Positions 1-7,782 are shown, counted from the first letter of the stretch. The stretch: DNA of 12,174 nt from Vicinamibacteria bacterium (GCA_016650185.1 JAENWE010000227.1:1-12174); one strand, 5' to 3'. The notes: generated by a model from the sequence alone, not told the origin. Translations and numbers: made by a program.

Positions 1-66
1 GCGGCGGTGAAGAACGCCATGTGGGAACCCGAGTACGTTCCCTACGATCTCGCCCCGTCCGCCTGA
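1..66 (+). CDS. 3' end of an unidentified gene (possibly malic enzyme-like)
   Basis: An open frame runs in from the left edge and ends at TGA (64-66), giving 21 residues that include MWEPEYVPYD. The gene body lies outside the window, so start, domains and function cannot be judged. The Met-Trp-x-Pro-x-Tyr pattern vaguely recalls the C-terminal tails of some NAD-dependent malic enzymes, but this is from memory on a very short peptide and should be treated as a guess. It converges on the hyf-like operon, with 69 bases between the two stop codons, so it is not part of that operon. Confidence 0.45.
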   Translation, partial: AAVKNAMWEPEYVPYDLAPSA

Positions 67-75
67 TTCGAATTT

Positions 76-92
76 CCGAGCCCGGCCCTCGG
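76..92. terminator. Small hairpin between convergent genes, possible weak terminator
   Basis: CCGAG (76-80), a 7-base loop and CTCGG (88-92) form a 5-bp GC stem in the 69-base gap between two convergent stop codons. Neither strand has a T-run after the stem, so it does not meet the rule for an intrinsic terminator. It could be a 3'-end structure for either transcript. The rest of 67-135 shows nothing else. Confidence 0.25.
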
Positions 93-135
93 CCAGCCCT
101 CTTCCAACGCTAAGCGACTGATTCCGGCGAAGGGA

Positions 136-993
136 TCACTTGGAGGCGGCGACTGCGCCGAGGCGGGCCTCGCGAATGCCCATGGCCACCAGGAGACCGT
201 TGAGAATCGCCTGCGGACGCGGCGGGCAACCGGGAACGTAAACATCAACGGGCAGGACTCGGTCAACGCCCCCGAGCGCGGCATAGGTCGCCTCGCCGAA
301 GATTCCGCCGCTGCACCCGCAGGCACCGACCGCGACCACGATCCGCGGATCCGGGGCTGCCTCATATGTCCTTCGGAGCGCAATCTCCATATTGCGCGTC
401 ACCGGCCCAGTGACGAGCAGCACGTCGGCATGGCGCGGACTCGCGACCAGATGGACCCCGAATCGCTCCAGGTCATAGAGGGGGTTCGTGGTGGCTGCGA
501 TCTCCGCCTCGCATCCATTGCAGCTTCCCGCATCGACCTGCCGCACGTGAAGAGAGCGCCCAAGCCGGCCCTGGATGCGTTCGCGCAGGCGATCGGCCGA
601 TTCGTTGAGAGTGGGGCCGGGTTGAACCTCGAGGTTTACAAATGCGCCCCGGCCGGTGGCAGAATCGACATCGAATGAACCGGTACGAGCGAGCTGCTCC
701 CGAGTGTAGGCTGCAACCTCGACCCCGTGGGACGCGCCGATGGCCTTTTCAGGACAGGCGTCAACGCACTCGCGACACTGAATGCACGCGGCGTAGGACA
801 AGGTGACCGTCTTTCGCGCCGGCCCCGGCCTGGCGGTCCGGATGGCGCCGGTGGGACACGCGCGCTCGCAGTCGTCGCAGGCCACACAACGGCTGAAATC
901 GATCACCGGAAAGCCGAATGAGGGCTGAGTGTCGAAGGGGTGAGCCTCGGTCAGCACCCCGATCTTGACGCTCTTGGCAATGATGCTGAACAT
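136..993 (-). CDS. Fused ferredoxin/small subunit (HyfH + HyfI type, NuoI + NuoB type) of an Ehr-like complex
   Basis: 285-residue iron-sulfur protein of the peripheral arm, expected to pass electrons through three [4Fe-4S] clusters. The N-terminal part (about 30-85) is a two-cluster ferredoxin domain with ligands C36, C39, C42, C46 and C70, C73, C76, C80, as in NuoI/HyfH. The C-terminal part (about 145-275) is the small-subunit fold of NuoB/HyfI, with CNGCE (C158, C161), GACGCSGG (C225) and PGCPP (C256) supplying the proximal cluster. In formate hydrogenlyase-type operons these are normally two genes; here they are one chain joined by about 60 residues. The start is ATG at 993, preceded by AGAGGGAC at good spacing. 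The frame stays open to 1200, but that stretch only overlaps hyfG. The gene is last in the operon, 20 bases after hyfG. Confidence 0.9.
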   Translation of the reverse strand: MFSIIAKSVKIGVLTEAHPFDTQPSFGFPVIDFSRCVACDDCERACPTGAIRTARPGPARKTVTLSYAACIQCRECVDACPEKAIGASHGVEVAAYTREQLARTGSFDVDSATGRGAFVNLEVQPGPTLNESADRLRERIQGRLGRSLHVRQVDAGSCNGCEAEIAATTNPLYDLERFGVHLVASPRHADVLLVTGPVTRNMEIALRRTYEAAPDPRIVVAVGACGCSGGIFGEATYAALGGVDRVLPVDVYVPGCPPRPQAILNGLLVAMGIREARLGAVAASK

Positions 994-1013
994 TTTGTCC
1001 CTCTGGTTCCCTC

Positions 1014-2603
1014 TTAGCGATCGTTGCCGGAGTAAGAGAAGTTGAAGCTCTTGTTGATCACCGGAAAGTCCGGGATGATGTTGCCCGGCACGGCCTGAAC
1101 GATCCCTGGCCAGTTCAGAAAACTCGGGTCGGTTATCTTGACCCGTGCGATCTCGCCCCGTTCGTCCGTGGCGATCCAGTGAGTGCAGGGTCCGCGCCAC
1201 GCCTCGGCCCAGCCAAGCGCCGAAGCGCGGGGCGGCAAGCGGGTTGGCATCGGGTGCCTGAAAGAGGCGCTCGACAGCGGGGGCATCGCGTCCAGGACCT
1301 GACGCACGATCGAAAGGGACTGCGCCACTTCGCGGGCTCGAACCGTTAGCCGCGCTCTCACGTCGCCGCCTTGCTCCACCGGCACTTCAAACCGCAGACC
1401 CTCATAGGCATCATGCGGATGGTCTCGGCGCAGGTCCATGTCCAGCCCGGAGGCGCGAGCAGCCATCCCGACGATGCCAAGGTCTCGGGCCGCCTGCTGG
1501 GTAAGGATGCCGGTTCCGTCTACGCGATCGCCAAAGGAGCCCGCGTCGTTGAGGAGGCGGATCAGGTCGTCGAACTCCTTCCCAAAGTGCTCGAGGTGCT
1601 TTCGCAGCTTTATGAGACCTTCAGGCGAAACATCGCGCCTGAGACCGCCCAAAGCGACTACGCTTCTCATCAGACGGCTGCCAAACAGATCGTCCTGCAA
1701 GCGGAGAAGCCCCTCGCGCAATGTCTGGGCACGGCTCGCGGCGACGGAGAAGGCCACATCGGTCGCGACGCCGCCGATGTCCGCGGTGTGGTTGTACAGG
1801 CGTTCAAGCTCCAGCAGCACCACCCTCAGAGCGCGGGCACGCGGCGGGGGCTCGACGTTTGCCAGGCGTTCGATGGCATGAGCGTAGGCAAGGGCGTGAC
1901 CGACCGAGGTGTCGCCGGAAATCGACTCGGCCAGAAACACTCCGTGGCGCCACGGAAGTCGTTCGAACCGTTTCTCCGTTCCCTTGTGGACATAGAACAG
2001 CCGAAGCTGCAGGTACAAGATGGGCTCGCCGGCCACCCCGAACCGAAAGTGCCCCGGCTCGATGATGCCGGCGTGAACCGGGCCGACCGGCACCTGGAAC
2101 ACGCCCTCGCCGGTCACGGGTCTGAATGGATGAAAGTCTCCCTGGACCCGGGGCACAATGCGATCGGCCGGAAAGTCTTTTCGGAGCGGCCACGCTCCCT
2201 CCGGCCAATCGTCATGAAGGGCCACCCGCGCCAGATTCGGATGACCCTCAGGCACGAGGCCGAACAGGTCCATGACTTCACGTTCAAACCAGTTCGCCAC
2301 CGGATACTTCGCCGAAATCGACGGGAAAGAGGGGAGAGCCGGGTCGATCGGCGCCGCGACGTGGAGGAAGGTCCGGTGCCCGGGCAACGACCATACCTGT
2401 CGCACCACGAAGCGGCCCGTCGCCTGGCGCTCGTCACTCGCGAACAGGGACAGGAGCCGCCCCTCAAGACCCAGGAAAACACGATCCGCCAGGGCGGGAA
2501 GGTTGGAGCGCTCCACCTCCAGCGCCAATTCCCCGGCGCGCACCTCGCGGACGACCTCTTCCGCGACCCCAAGAGCAGTCGCTACGGTTGAGACCACCGA
2601 CAT
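1014..2603 (-). CDS. hyfG: Large subunit HyfG-like (NuoC + NuoD fusion) without nickel ligands, Ehr type
   Basis: 529 residues. About 1-155 is a NuoC (30 kDa subunit) domain with the signature near 104-145 (FEREVMDLFG, then DDW and LRKDFP). About 165-529 is the NuoD/[NiFe] large-subunit fold, starting GPVHAGIIEPGHFRF (174-188) and including FYVHKGTEK (203-211). The hydrogenase L1 motif RxCGxCxxxH appears at 227-236 as S-I-S-G-D-T-S-V-G-H, so both cysteines are replaced (S229, T232) while G230 and H236 remain. The C-terminal DPCxxCxxR is N-F-S-Y-S-G-N-D-R (521-529). C473 is the only cysteine in the protein, so a [NiFe] site cannot form. There is no cleavable tail after R529. This matches energy-converting hydrogenase-related (Ehr) proteins; the active cavity may bind quinone or another carrier (inference). 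The ATG overlaps the hyfF stop as TGATG. Confidence 0.92.
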   Translation of the reverse strand: MSVVSTVATALGVAEEVVREVRAGELALEVERSNLPALADRVFLGLEGRLLSLFASDERQATGRFVVRQVWSLPGHRTFLHVAAPIDPALPSFPSISAKYPVANWFEREVMDLFGLVPEGHPNLARVALHDDWPEGAWPLRKDFPADRIVPRVQGDFHPFRPVTGEGVFQVPVGPVHAGIIEPGHFRFGVAGEPILYLQLRLFYVHKGTEKRFERLPWRHGVFLAESISGDTSVGHALAYAHAIERLANVEPPPRARALRVVLLELERLYNHTADIGGVATDVAFSVAASRAQTLREGLLRLQDDLFGSRLMRSVVALGGLRRDVSPEGLIKLRKHLEHFGKEFDDLIRLLNDAGSFGDRVDGTGILTQQAARDLGIVGMAARASGLDMDLRRDHPHDAYEGLRFEVPVEQGGDVRARLTVRAREVAQSLSIVRQVLDAMPPLSSASFRHPMPTRLPPRASALGWAEAWRGPCTHWIATDERGEIARVKITDPSFLNWPGIVQAVPGNIIPDFPVINKSFNFSYSGNDR

Positions 2604-4090
2604 CAGGCGCCCCCCATGAGGACCCGAGTCGCGGCCCGAATCAATCCCAGCATCCAGCCAGGCAGATAAAACGCGGACACGATGGCCACGAGGCCAGCGA
2701 CCAGCGCGGTCACGGTGGCGATATCGAACTGTTCGGGCCGGGGGACGCGCCGGTCCTTCGGGTCGCGCGGCGGTCCCAGCACGAGGCGGCCGACCTGAAA
2801 AATAAAGCCGCAAAAAAGGATGACCAGAGCGGCCAGAAACGTCGCCGTGACCCTCACATGGGAGCCTGCAAATCCAGCCTTGAGGATGGTCATCTCACTG
2901 AAGAACAGGCCGAAGGGCGGCGACCCCGTCACCATCAGAGTGGCCAGCACCAGAAGGCCGCTGGCCACCGGGGCGCGAGAAAAGGTTCCGCTCCCGATCC
3001 GGTCGAAGTTCGACGAGCTGTGAAGCTGGCCGAGCGTGCCCGCAGAAAAGAAGGCCACCGGCTTCGCCAGCGAGTGATAGGTCATGTGCAGGAGCGCCCC
3101 AAACGCTCCGGCCTCGCCGCCCAGCCCTATGCCGACCGCCATGATGCCAACGTGCTCAATGCTCGAGTAGGCCAGCAGCCGCTTCAGGTTCCACTGGATC
3201 AGAATGAACGGGGTGGCGATGAGCACCGAGAAAAGCCCGAGTCCCAGCAACAGGTCGCCCGAAAACTCCGGTCCGAGCGCCGCCGTCGAGATGAGGTGGA
3301 TGCGCAGAAGGCAATAGAACGCGGCGTTCAGCATGCCCACGGCCATCAGCACCCCGGCGGGGGAAGGCGCCTCGCGATAGGCATCGGGTTTCCAGGTGTG
3401 CATGGGAGCGAGCCCCGCCTTCGTGCCGTATCCAATCAGGGCGAAGACCACGCCGAGGCGCAAGGTGAATGGATGCAGAGACGAAGCCACCTCTATGAAG
3501 CGGGTCCAGTTCAGCGCCGCCATGCCCTCGCCGAGATGTCCCTGACCGGCCGCGAACAACAAGACGGTTCCGAGAAGGGCGAAGGCGAGACCCAAGCTTC
3601 CGAGGACCAGGAATTTCCAACCCGCTTCAAGGGAGGTGTCCTTGTCATGGAAGGTAATCAAGAAGACCGAGCCCAGCGTGGTCAGCTCAACCGCGATCCA
3701 TAGGATCCCAAGATTGTTCGACATGGCGACGAGAAGCATGGCAAAGACATAGGCTGGAATCAGGCCGTAAAACTCGCGACGCATTCTCGGAGTCACTATC
3801 TTGCGCTCCTCGTTGCGGCGTAGATAGCCCACTCCGTAGGCGCCCGAGAGGAGTCCGACGAAGCCGCATAACACCAGCACGAGAGCCGAGAGGCCGTCTA
3901 CCCGCAGAGCCTCGTCGAACGCGGAGGGAACCGCGCCGCCGAGGAAGTCCAGCGCCGTTGCGACGCACAAGGCGAAGGTCGCGAGCAGCCCGCCTACCAT
4001 GGTGATCTCCCTGATCCTGCGTGAACCGCCCAGGCTGCCCAGCGCGGCTGTGACCAGGGGAACGCCGAGGGTCCAGAGGAGGAGGTTCAA
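2603..4090 (-). CDS. hyfF: HyfF-like antiporter-type membrane subunit (NuoM/NuoN family)
   Basis: 495 residues, very hydrophobic, the usual length for HyfF. It belongs to the Mrp/NuoL-M-N proton-translocating family (proton_antipo_M). Charged residues expected in the ion path are present: E135 in the WIAVELTTLG helix, K224 in YGTKAG, K303 in NLKRLLAYSSIEH, H335 and H339, K343 and E399. The residue in the next helix (MAVGMLNAAF) is N256, where NuoM-type proteins often have Lys. Start: TTG at 4090, three bases after the hyfE stop, with AAAGGG inside the end of hyfE as a ribosome-binding site; no ATG lies near the conserved N-terminus. Its stop overlaps the hyfG start by one base. It supplies one of the three pump modules of the membrane arm. 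Confidence 0.9.
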   Translation of the reverse strand: MNLLLWTLGVPLVTAALGSLGGSRRIREITMVGGLLATFALCVATALDFLGGAVPSAFDEALRVDGLSALVLVLCGFVGLLSGAYGVGYLRRNEERKIVTPRMRREFYGLIPAYVFAMLLVAMSNNLGILWIAVELTTLGSVFLITFHDKDTSLEAGWKFLVLGSLGLAFALLGTVLLFAAGQGHLGEGMAALNWTRFIEVASSLHPFTLRLGVVFALIGYGTKAGLAPMHTWKPDAYREAPSPAGVLMAVGMLNAAFYCLLRIHLISTAALGPEFSGDLLLGLGLFSVLIATPFILIQWNLKRLLAYSSIEHVGIMAVGIGLGGEAGAFGALLHMTYHSLAKPVAFFSAGTLGQLHSSSNFDRIGSGTFSRAPVASGLLVLATLMVTGSPPFGLFFSEMTILKAGFAGSHVRVTATFLAALVILFCGFIFQVGRLVLGPPRDPKDRRVPRPEQFDIATVTALVAGLVAIVSAFYLPGWMLGLIRAATRVLMGGA

Positions 4091-4093
4091 GGG

Positions 4094-4744
4094 TCACCCT
4101 TTCAACTGGGAGAGTCGGCTCACATCCATCGAGTCGAATCGATCGACGATGCGCTGAACCATGATGCCGAGGACGAGAACGGCCACAATGACGTCGAACG
4201 CGATGCCCAGCTCCACGACCAGGGGCATGCCCGGCGTGACCCCGACCGCAACCAGGAACACCGCGTTCTCGACGGTGAGCAGGGCGAGGATCTGGGTGAT
4301 CGCTTTCTTCCGGGTCACCATCAGAAACATGCCGATCAACAGCATTGAGAGAGCAACCCCGATCAGATGATGGCGCGCCCCCCCGACGGCCTCCGGGAAT
4401 CCTGTGCTGACCCGATACCCGACGACGGTCAGGCCCAGACAGACGAGCAGAGAAACCGGAACATTGAGGAACGGCTCGATCTCACGGTGGATTCCAATTC
4501 GGTCGATGAGCCGCATGAGGAACCACGGAATCAGAATCGATTTCATGGCGATGGTGATCCCCGCGGTCACGAACAGTTCATGCCGGGACTGGGTCACGGC
4601 AATGGTTGCCGCCACGATGCCGAGGAGGAGAGACTGAAGGGCAAACAGGCGAATCGTTGTGAACAACCTCTTCTGGCCAACGATCAGATAGCCGCTGACC
4701 AGCATGCCCGCGGCGCAGAGGATCAGGAGATCGTGGCTGGTCAT
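4094..4744 (-). CDS. hyfE: HyfE-like membrane subunit (NuoK type)
   Basis: 216 residues with about six to seven predicted membrane segments, close to the usual length of HyfE. The C-terminal part resembles NuoK: a membrane glutamate at E159 (LLTVEN) and further acids at E178 and D184 in LVVELGIAFD. Such acids carry protons along the central axis of complex I. FHL-1 type operons lack hyfE while hyf and Ehr operons contain it, so its presence supports the Hyf/Ehr assignment. The ATG at 4744 follows the hyfC stop by 10 bases. The motif TGAGG, which includes the hyfC stop itself, serves as ribosome-binding site, implying translational coupling. Confidence 0.87.
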   Translation of the reverse strand: MTSHDLLILCAAGMLVSGYLIVGQKRLFTTIRLFALQSLLLGIVAATIAVTQSRHELFVTAGITIAMKSILIPWFLMRLIDRIGIHREIEPFLNVPVSLLVCLGLTVVGYRVSTGFPEAVGGARHHLIGVALSMLLIGMFLMVTRKKAITQILALLTVENAVFLVAVGVTPGMPLVVELGIAFDVIVAVLVLGIMVQRIVDRFDSMDVSRLSQLKG

Positions 4745-4754
4745 GGCTGAAGCC

Positions 4755-5711
4755 TCACAGGAAACGAATGGTGAGGGCCAGAAATGCGAGGCCCAATGAG
4801 ATTGACACGAGTTCCGGAACCCGGAACAGCCGGAGTTTGGCGTTCATGCTCTCGGTGATGGTCACCGCGATAGCCAGCACGAAGACCTTGCCGGCCCAGG
4901 CCACCAACGCCATCAGCAGGGCGACAGGCTCGGCGCTGGTCGCCATCCCGACCGGCATGAACAGATCCACCAGCAGGGTCAGGTACAAGAGCTCTTTCAC
5001 CGCCGAGGCCCACTCGACGAGGGCCAGGTCGGGGCCCGAGTATTCGAGAAGCATCGCCTCGTGGATCATGGTCAATTCGAGGTGAGTCGCCGGGTTGTCG
5101 ACCGGAACCCGACCGGTCTCGGCCAGGACGATGATGAAGAGTCCGGCGAAGGCCAGAACGTCGCTCGGATGGAACGTGACCCCGTGTTGCAGGGCGCTCC
5201 TGGCCAGAGCGCCCAGATTCAAGGTGCCGGCGGCGAGCCCGGAGGTGAACAATCCCAACATCAACGCCGGCTCCGCGAGCGCGGCAATGGTCATGTCGCG
5301 GCTGGAGCCCATGCCCCCGAACGGGCTGCCGGTATCCAGCGCAGCCGTGGCGAGGGCAAAACGCCCCAGGGCCAGGGTCCCGACCAGAAGCAGGACTCCA
5401 CCCGCCGCTTCAAGAGGCGCCGCTGAAATGAGAACGGGGACGAGGGTGGTGGCAGAGACGGCAGCCGCGAAATAGACGCGAGGACCGGCCACGAACACCC
5501 AGGACGCGGTCTCGGATCGCACCGTCTCTTTCCGCAGCAACTTGGCCAGATCGTAGTAGCCCTGGAGCAGGGGCGGCCCCTGCCGATTCTGGAGCCTCGC
5601 CTTCATCATTTTGATGAGCGTTTTCAGCAACGGAGCCATGGCCAGCAGGAACACCGCCTGCAGCGCCGCCAGGCCGAACGCGCGCAAAGCATCGGAAAGA
5701 ACAGGGGTCAC
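4755..5711 (-). CDS. hyfC: HyfC-like membrane subunit (NuoH type)
   Basis: 318 residues, about eight membrane helices, standard length for HyfC/HycD and NuoH. This subunit anchors the peripheral arm to the membrane and forms the NuoH side of the quinone-like chamber. Visible signatures are QNRQGPP (41-47), LDTGSPFGGMGSSR (125-138), AETGRVPVDNPATHLE (197-212) and MIHEAMLLEYSG (215-226), with acids E198, E212, E218 and E223 as in the family. The start is the GTG at 5711, the only start codon between the upstream in-frame stop (5742-5744) and the conserved N-terminus. It has no clear ribosome-binding site of its own and overlaps, as GTGA, the stop of a 10-codon mini-ORF (see separate entry), so coupled translation is likely. 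Confidence 0.9.
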   Translation of the reverse strand: MTPVLSDALRAFGLAALQAVFLLAMAPLLKTLIKMMKARLQNRQGPPLLQGYYDLAKLLRKETVRSETASWVFVAGPRVYFAAAVSATTLVPVLISAAPLEAAGGVLLLVGTLALGRFALATAALDTGSPFGGMGSSRDMTIAALAEPALMLGLFTSGLAAGTLNLGALARSALQHGVTFHPSDVLAFAGLFIIVLAETGRVPVDNPATHLELTMIHEAMLLEYSGPDLALVEWASAVKELLYLTLLVDLFMPVGMATSAEPVALLMALVAWAGKVFVLAIAVTITESMNAKLRLFRVPELVSISLGLAFLALTIRFL

Positions 5712-5740
5712 TTGGCGCCCGCCGGCACACGGACGCTCAA
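5708..5740 (-). other. 10-codon mini-ORF coupled to hyfC (relic start signal of the duplication)
   Basis: On the minus strand GGAGAGG (5752-5746) lies 5 bases before a TTG (5740-5738). This opens a 10-codon frame ending in TGA (5710-5708), which overlaps the hyfC GTG start as GTGA. The same arrangement, TGGTGGAGAG then TTG, lies at the end of hyfB copy 1, where the TTG is the likely start of copy 2. The simplest reading is that the duplicated unit carried its start signal along and that this copy now loads ribosomes which restart at hyfC. Expression is inferred from position only. Confidence 0.3.
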
Positions 5741-5741
5741 C

Positions 5742-6200
5742 TCAACCTCTCCACCAGACGAGGAGCATCAGACACACGGCCATCGCGAGCACGTAACCGA
5801 GATAGGCGTGAAGGCTGCCGGCCTGGAGTACTTTCATACCGCTCGCAACTCCCAGCACGGCACGGAGCAGGGGGCGATACCCATACCGCTCGAAGGTCGG
5901 CTCCATCTCGGCGCGGTACCGCACCTCCTGGGTGAAATAAGGCGAGACCTGGGCCAGCGCTTCCACTTGCCGGGTGGGCCGATAGACCGCGCGAAAAACC
6001 ATCATCAGCGGCTTCGAAAACGCGGAGGACGTGTATTCGGTGCGTGCCGACAGGATACCGCCGCACCCCCACGTCGGCTCCCGACGAATGACCCGCCGGG
6101 TTCGAGCCGAGAGCAGAATCGCCGCCGCCAGGCCGCCCAGAAGGGCCAGCCCGAACACCGCGGGAGCCACATGGTCGAACGACGCCACCGGTGACGTCAT
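5742..6200 (-). CDS. HyfB copy 2, C-terminal part (separate reading frame after in-frame TAG)
   Basis: 152 residues homologous to residues 530-681 of hyfB copy 1 and to HyfB/HycC C-termini (PTWGCGG motif at 43-49). It has one membrane helix near the N-terminus (about 12-31), a long polar and amphipathic middle, and a second helix near the C-terminus (about 130-150). The middle may correspond to the lateral arm that lies along the membrane in NuoL-type proteins (inference). In the last 53 residues roughly two thirds are identical to copy 1. The ATG at 6200 follows the TAG that ends the first part directly and in the same frame, and no clear ribosome-binding site sits in front of it. It is either made by restart at TAGATG or, if the TAG is read through, is simply the C-terminus of one 679-residue protein. 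Confidence 0.8.
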   Translation of the reverse strand: MTSPVASFDHVAPAVFGLALLGGLAAAILLSARTRRVIRREPTWGCGGILSARTEYTSSAFSKPLMMVFRAVYRPTRQVEALAQVSPYFTQEVRYRAEMEPTFERYGYRPLLRAVLGVASGMKVLQAGSLHAYLGYVLAMAVCLMLLVWWRG

Positions 6201-7781
6201 CTACAAGGACGTCCACCCAACAATTGCCGCCGGCTGCAACCCCGGCAGCCAGGCCAGCACGCCACCAAGGGCTCCCAGCACCGCCCCCGGAAAAAGCCCC
6301 AGGCCGACGCACAGCGCGGCCAGGAACGCCTGCGGCGCCAACATCACCCAGGGCGCCTCATGCGCTTCCGCCGCCGCCGGACTCCGGGGCAGGGCCAGAA
6401 AACTGATGCCAAACACTTTTACAAAACACGCGGCGGCGAGCGCGCTGGTCAACGCCAGCAGCGCGCCGCTCAGCGGATAGTTGAGTCGGCTGAATCCTGG
6501 CGTCGCGTGAAAGCCCAGCAACAGAGCCTGGAAGGTGAGCCATTCACTGACAAAGCCGTTCAGAAGCGGCAGGCCGGCAATCGACATGGCCCCGACCAGA
6601 AAGAAGAGCCCGGTCCAGGGCATGCGACGCAGCAAGCCGCCAAACTCCTCGAGTTGCCGCGTGCCCGTTTCCATCACGACACTTCCCGCGCCGAGAAACA
6701 GCAGCCCTTTGAACACCGCGTGATTCAGCACATGCGCCAGACTCGCGGCCGCCGCCAGGGTGGCGAGGGCGGGGTGGCCGTCCGCAAGGGCCAGCATCCC
6801 GGCACCCAGCCCGAGCACCATGATCCCGGAGTTCTCGATCGTGCTGTAGGCGAGGAGCCGCTTGAGATCGCTTTGGGTCAAGGCATAGAGCACGCCCACA
6901 ATGGCCGACAGCGTGCCCATGACGGTCAAGGTCAGACCCCAGCCCAACGCGGGAACCCCGAGGCCAAACGCGCAGACCCGGAACAGGCCATAGACGCCGG
7001 CCGTGATCAGCACCGAAGACATCAGCGCCGAGATGCTGCTTGGGGCGGCGGGGTGGGCTTCGGGCAACCAGACATGGAATGGGATGAGACCTGCCTTCAC
7101 GCCAAAGCCGACGACGAACAGCACGAACACACCATCGCGCGTCAACCCGTACAGCACATTCCCGGCGAGGATCGACGAGAACGACACCGAACCGGACACG
7201 GCCGACAGGGTCAGAAAGCCGGCGAGCAAACAGCCCGTGCCGATATGTGACATCACAAGAAAAAGGTAAGCGGCAAGCCGGCTGGAGCGTTCCTCGTGCT
7301 CCGTGGCCACAAGGGCGGCGGTGGACAGGGTCATCAGTTCCCAGGCGAACAGGAAGGTGACGACATCACCGGCGACGAAGACCAGCTCAACCGCGCCCAA
7401 CATGACGTTGAGGGCACTGGCGACGACCGCCATTCGGGTGGGCGCAATCGAGTGCGCGAAATACGCAATGCTGTACACGGCGACCGGAACTGCAATCAAG
7501 CCGAACACCATCAGAAACCAGGCCGAGAGGGGCGTCACCGAGTAGGACATGACGATTCCGGAGGCCCCATGGCGAAAAAGGAAACCCTCCAGAGGGGGTC
7601 CGCCAAGGAGGACGCGGGTCGCCACCGTGACGGTCACAGCCGACGCAATGATCGAGCCTCCCAGGGCGGCGTACCGGCACGCCGTAACGCGACGGGCCAA
7701 GGCGAGCGTCGCGGCTACGGTTAGGAGACGAATCGCGAAGGCGAACGGGACGCCAGCATCCATCAGGGAGAATGCAGTCAA
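6201..7781 (-). CDS. hyfB: HyfB copy 2, N-terminal part (NuoL-type antiporter-like core)
   Basis: 526 residues carrying the complete antiporter-like helical core. Ion-path residues include E148 (FAWELM), K229 (GFGVKAG), K307 (DLKRLL), H350, H354, K358 and K455. At 260 it has Thr (SSVLITAG) where copy 1 has Lys (K261, SGVLLKAG); this resembles NuoL, which also has Thr at about this place. The frame ends at TAG (6203-6201) and continues in the same frame with the 152-residue part. The start is taken as TTG 7781, one base after the copy 1 stop, because GGAGAG lies 6 bases upstream and the N-terminus then aligns with copy 1. ATG 7763 is possible but has no ribosome-binding site. A start at 7829 would overlap copy 1 by 47 bases and is unlikely. 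Confidence 0.88.
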   Translation of the reverse strand: MTAFSLMDAGVPFAFAIRLLTVAATLALARRVTACRYAALGGSIIASAVTVTVATRVLLGGPPLEGFLFRHGASGIVMSYSVTPLSAWFLMVFGLIAVPVAVYSIAYFAHSIAPTRMAVVASALNVMLGAVELVFVAGDVVTFLFAWELMTLSTAALVATEHEERSSRLAAYLFLVMSHIGTGCLLAGFLTLSAVSGSVSFSSILAGNVLYGLTRDGVFVLFVVGFGVKAGLIPFHVWLPEAHPAAPSSISALMSSVLITAGVYGLFRVCAFGLGVPALGWGLTLTVMGTLSAIVGVLYALTQSDLKRLLAYSTIENSGIMVLGLGAGMLALADGHPALATLAAAASLAHVLNHAVFKGLLFLGAGSVVMETGTRQLEEFGGLLRRMPWTGLFFLVGAMSIAGLPLLNGFVSEWLTFQALLLGFHATPGFSRLNYPLSGALLALTSALAAACFVKVFGISFLALPRSPAAAEAHEAPWVMLAPQAFLAALCVGLGLFPGAVLGALGGVLAWLPGLQPAAIVGWTSL

Positions 7782-7782
7782 C

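Noticed and set aside
994..1200. 69-residue N-terminal extension of the fused iron-sulfur subunit.
   Set aside because: It lies over hyfG, has no recognisable domain, and the ATG at 993 has a good ribosome-binding site.
2604..2813. 70-residue N-terminal extension of the large subunit.
   Set aside because: It only reads hyfF in another frame; the TGATG overlap at 2603 and the NuoC-like start fit better.
1371..3703. Long plus-strand open frames (406 and 371 codons) opposite hyfG and hyfF.
   Set aside because: They are antisense shadows typical of GC-rich DNA, with no domain pattern, while the minus frames encode clear conserved proteins.
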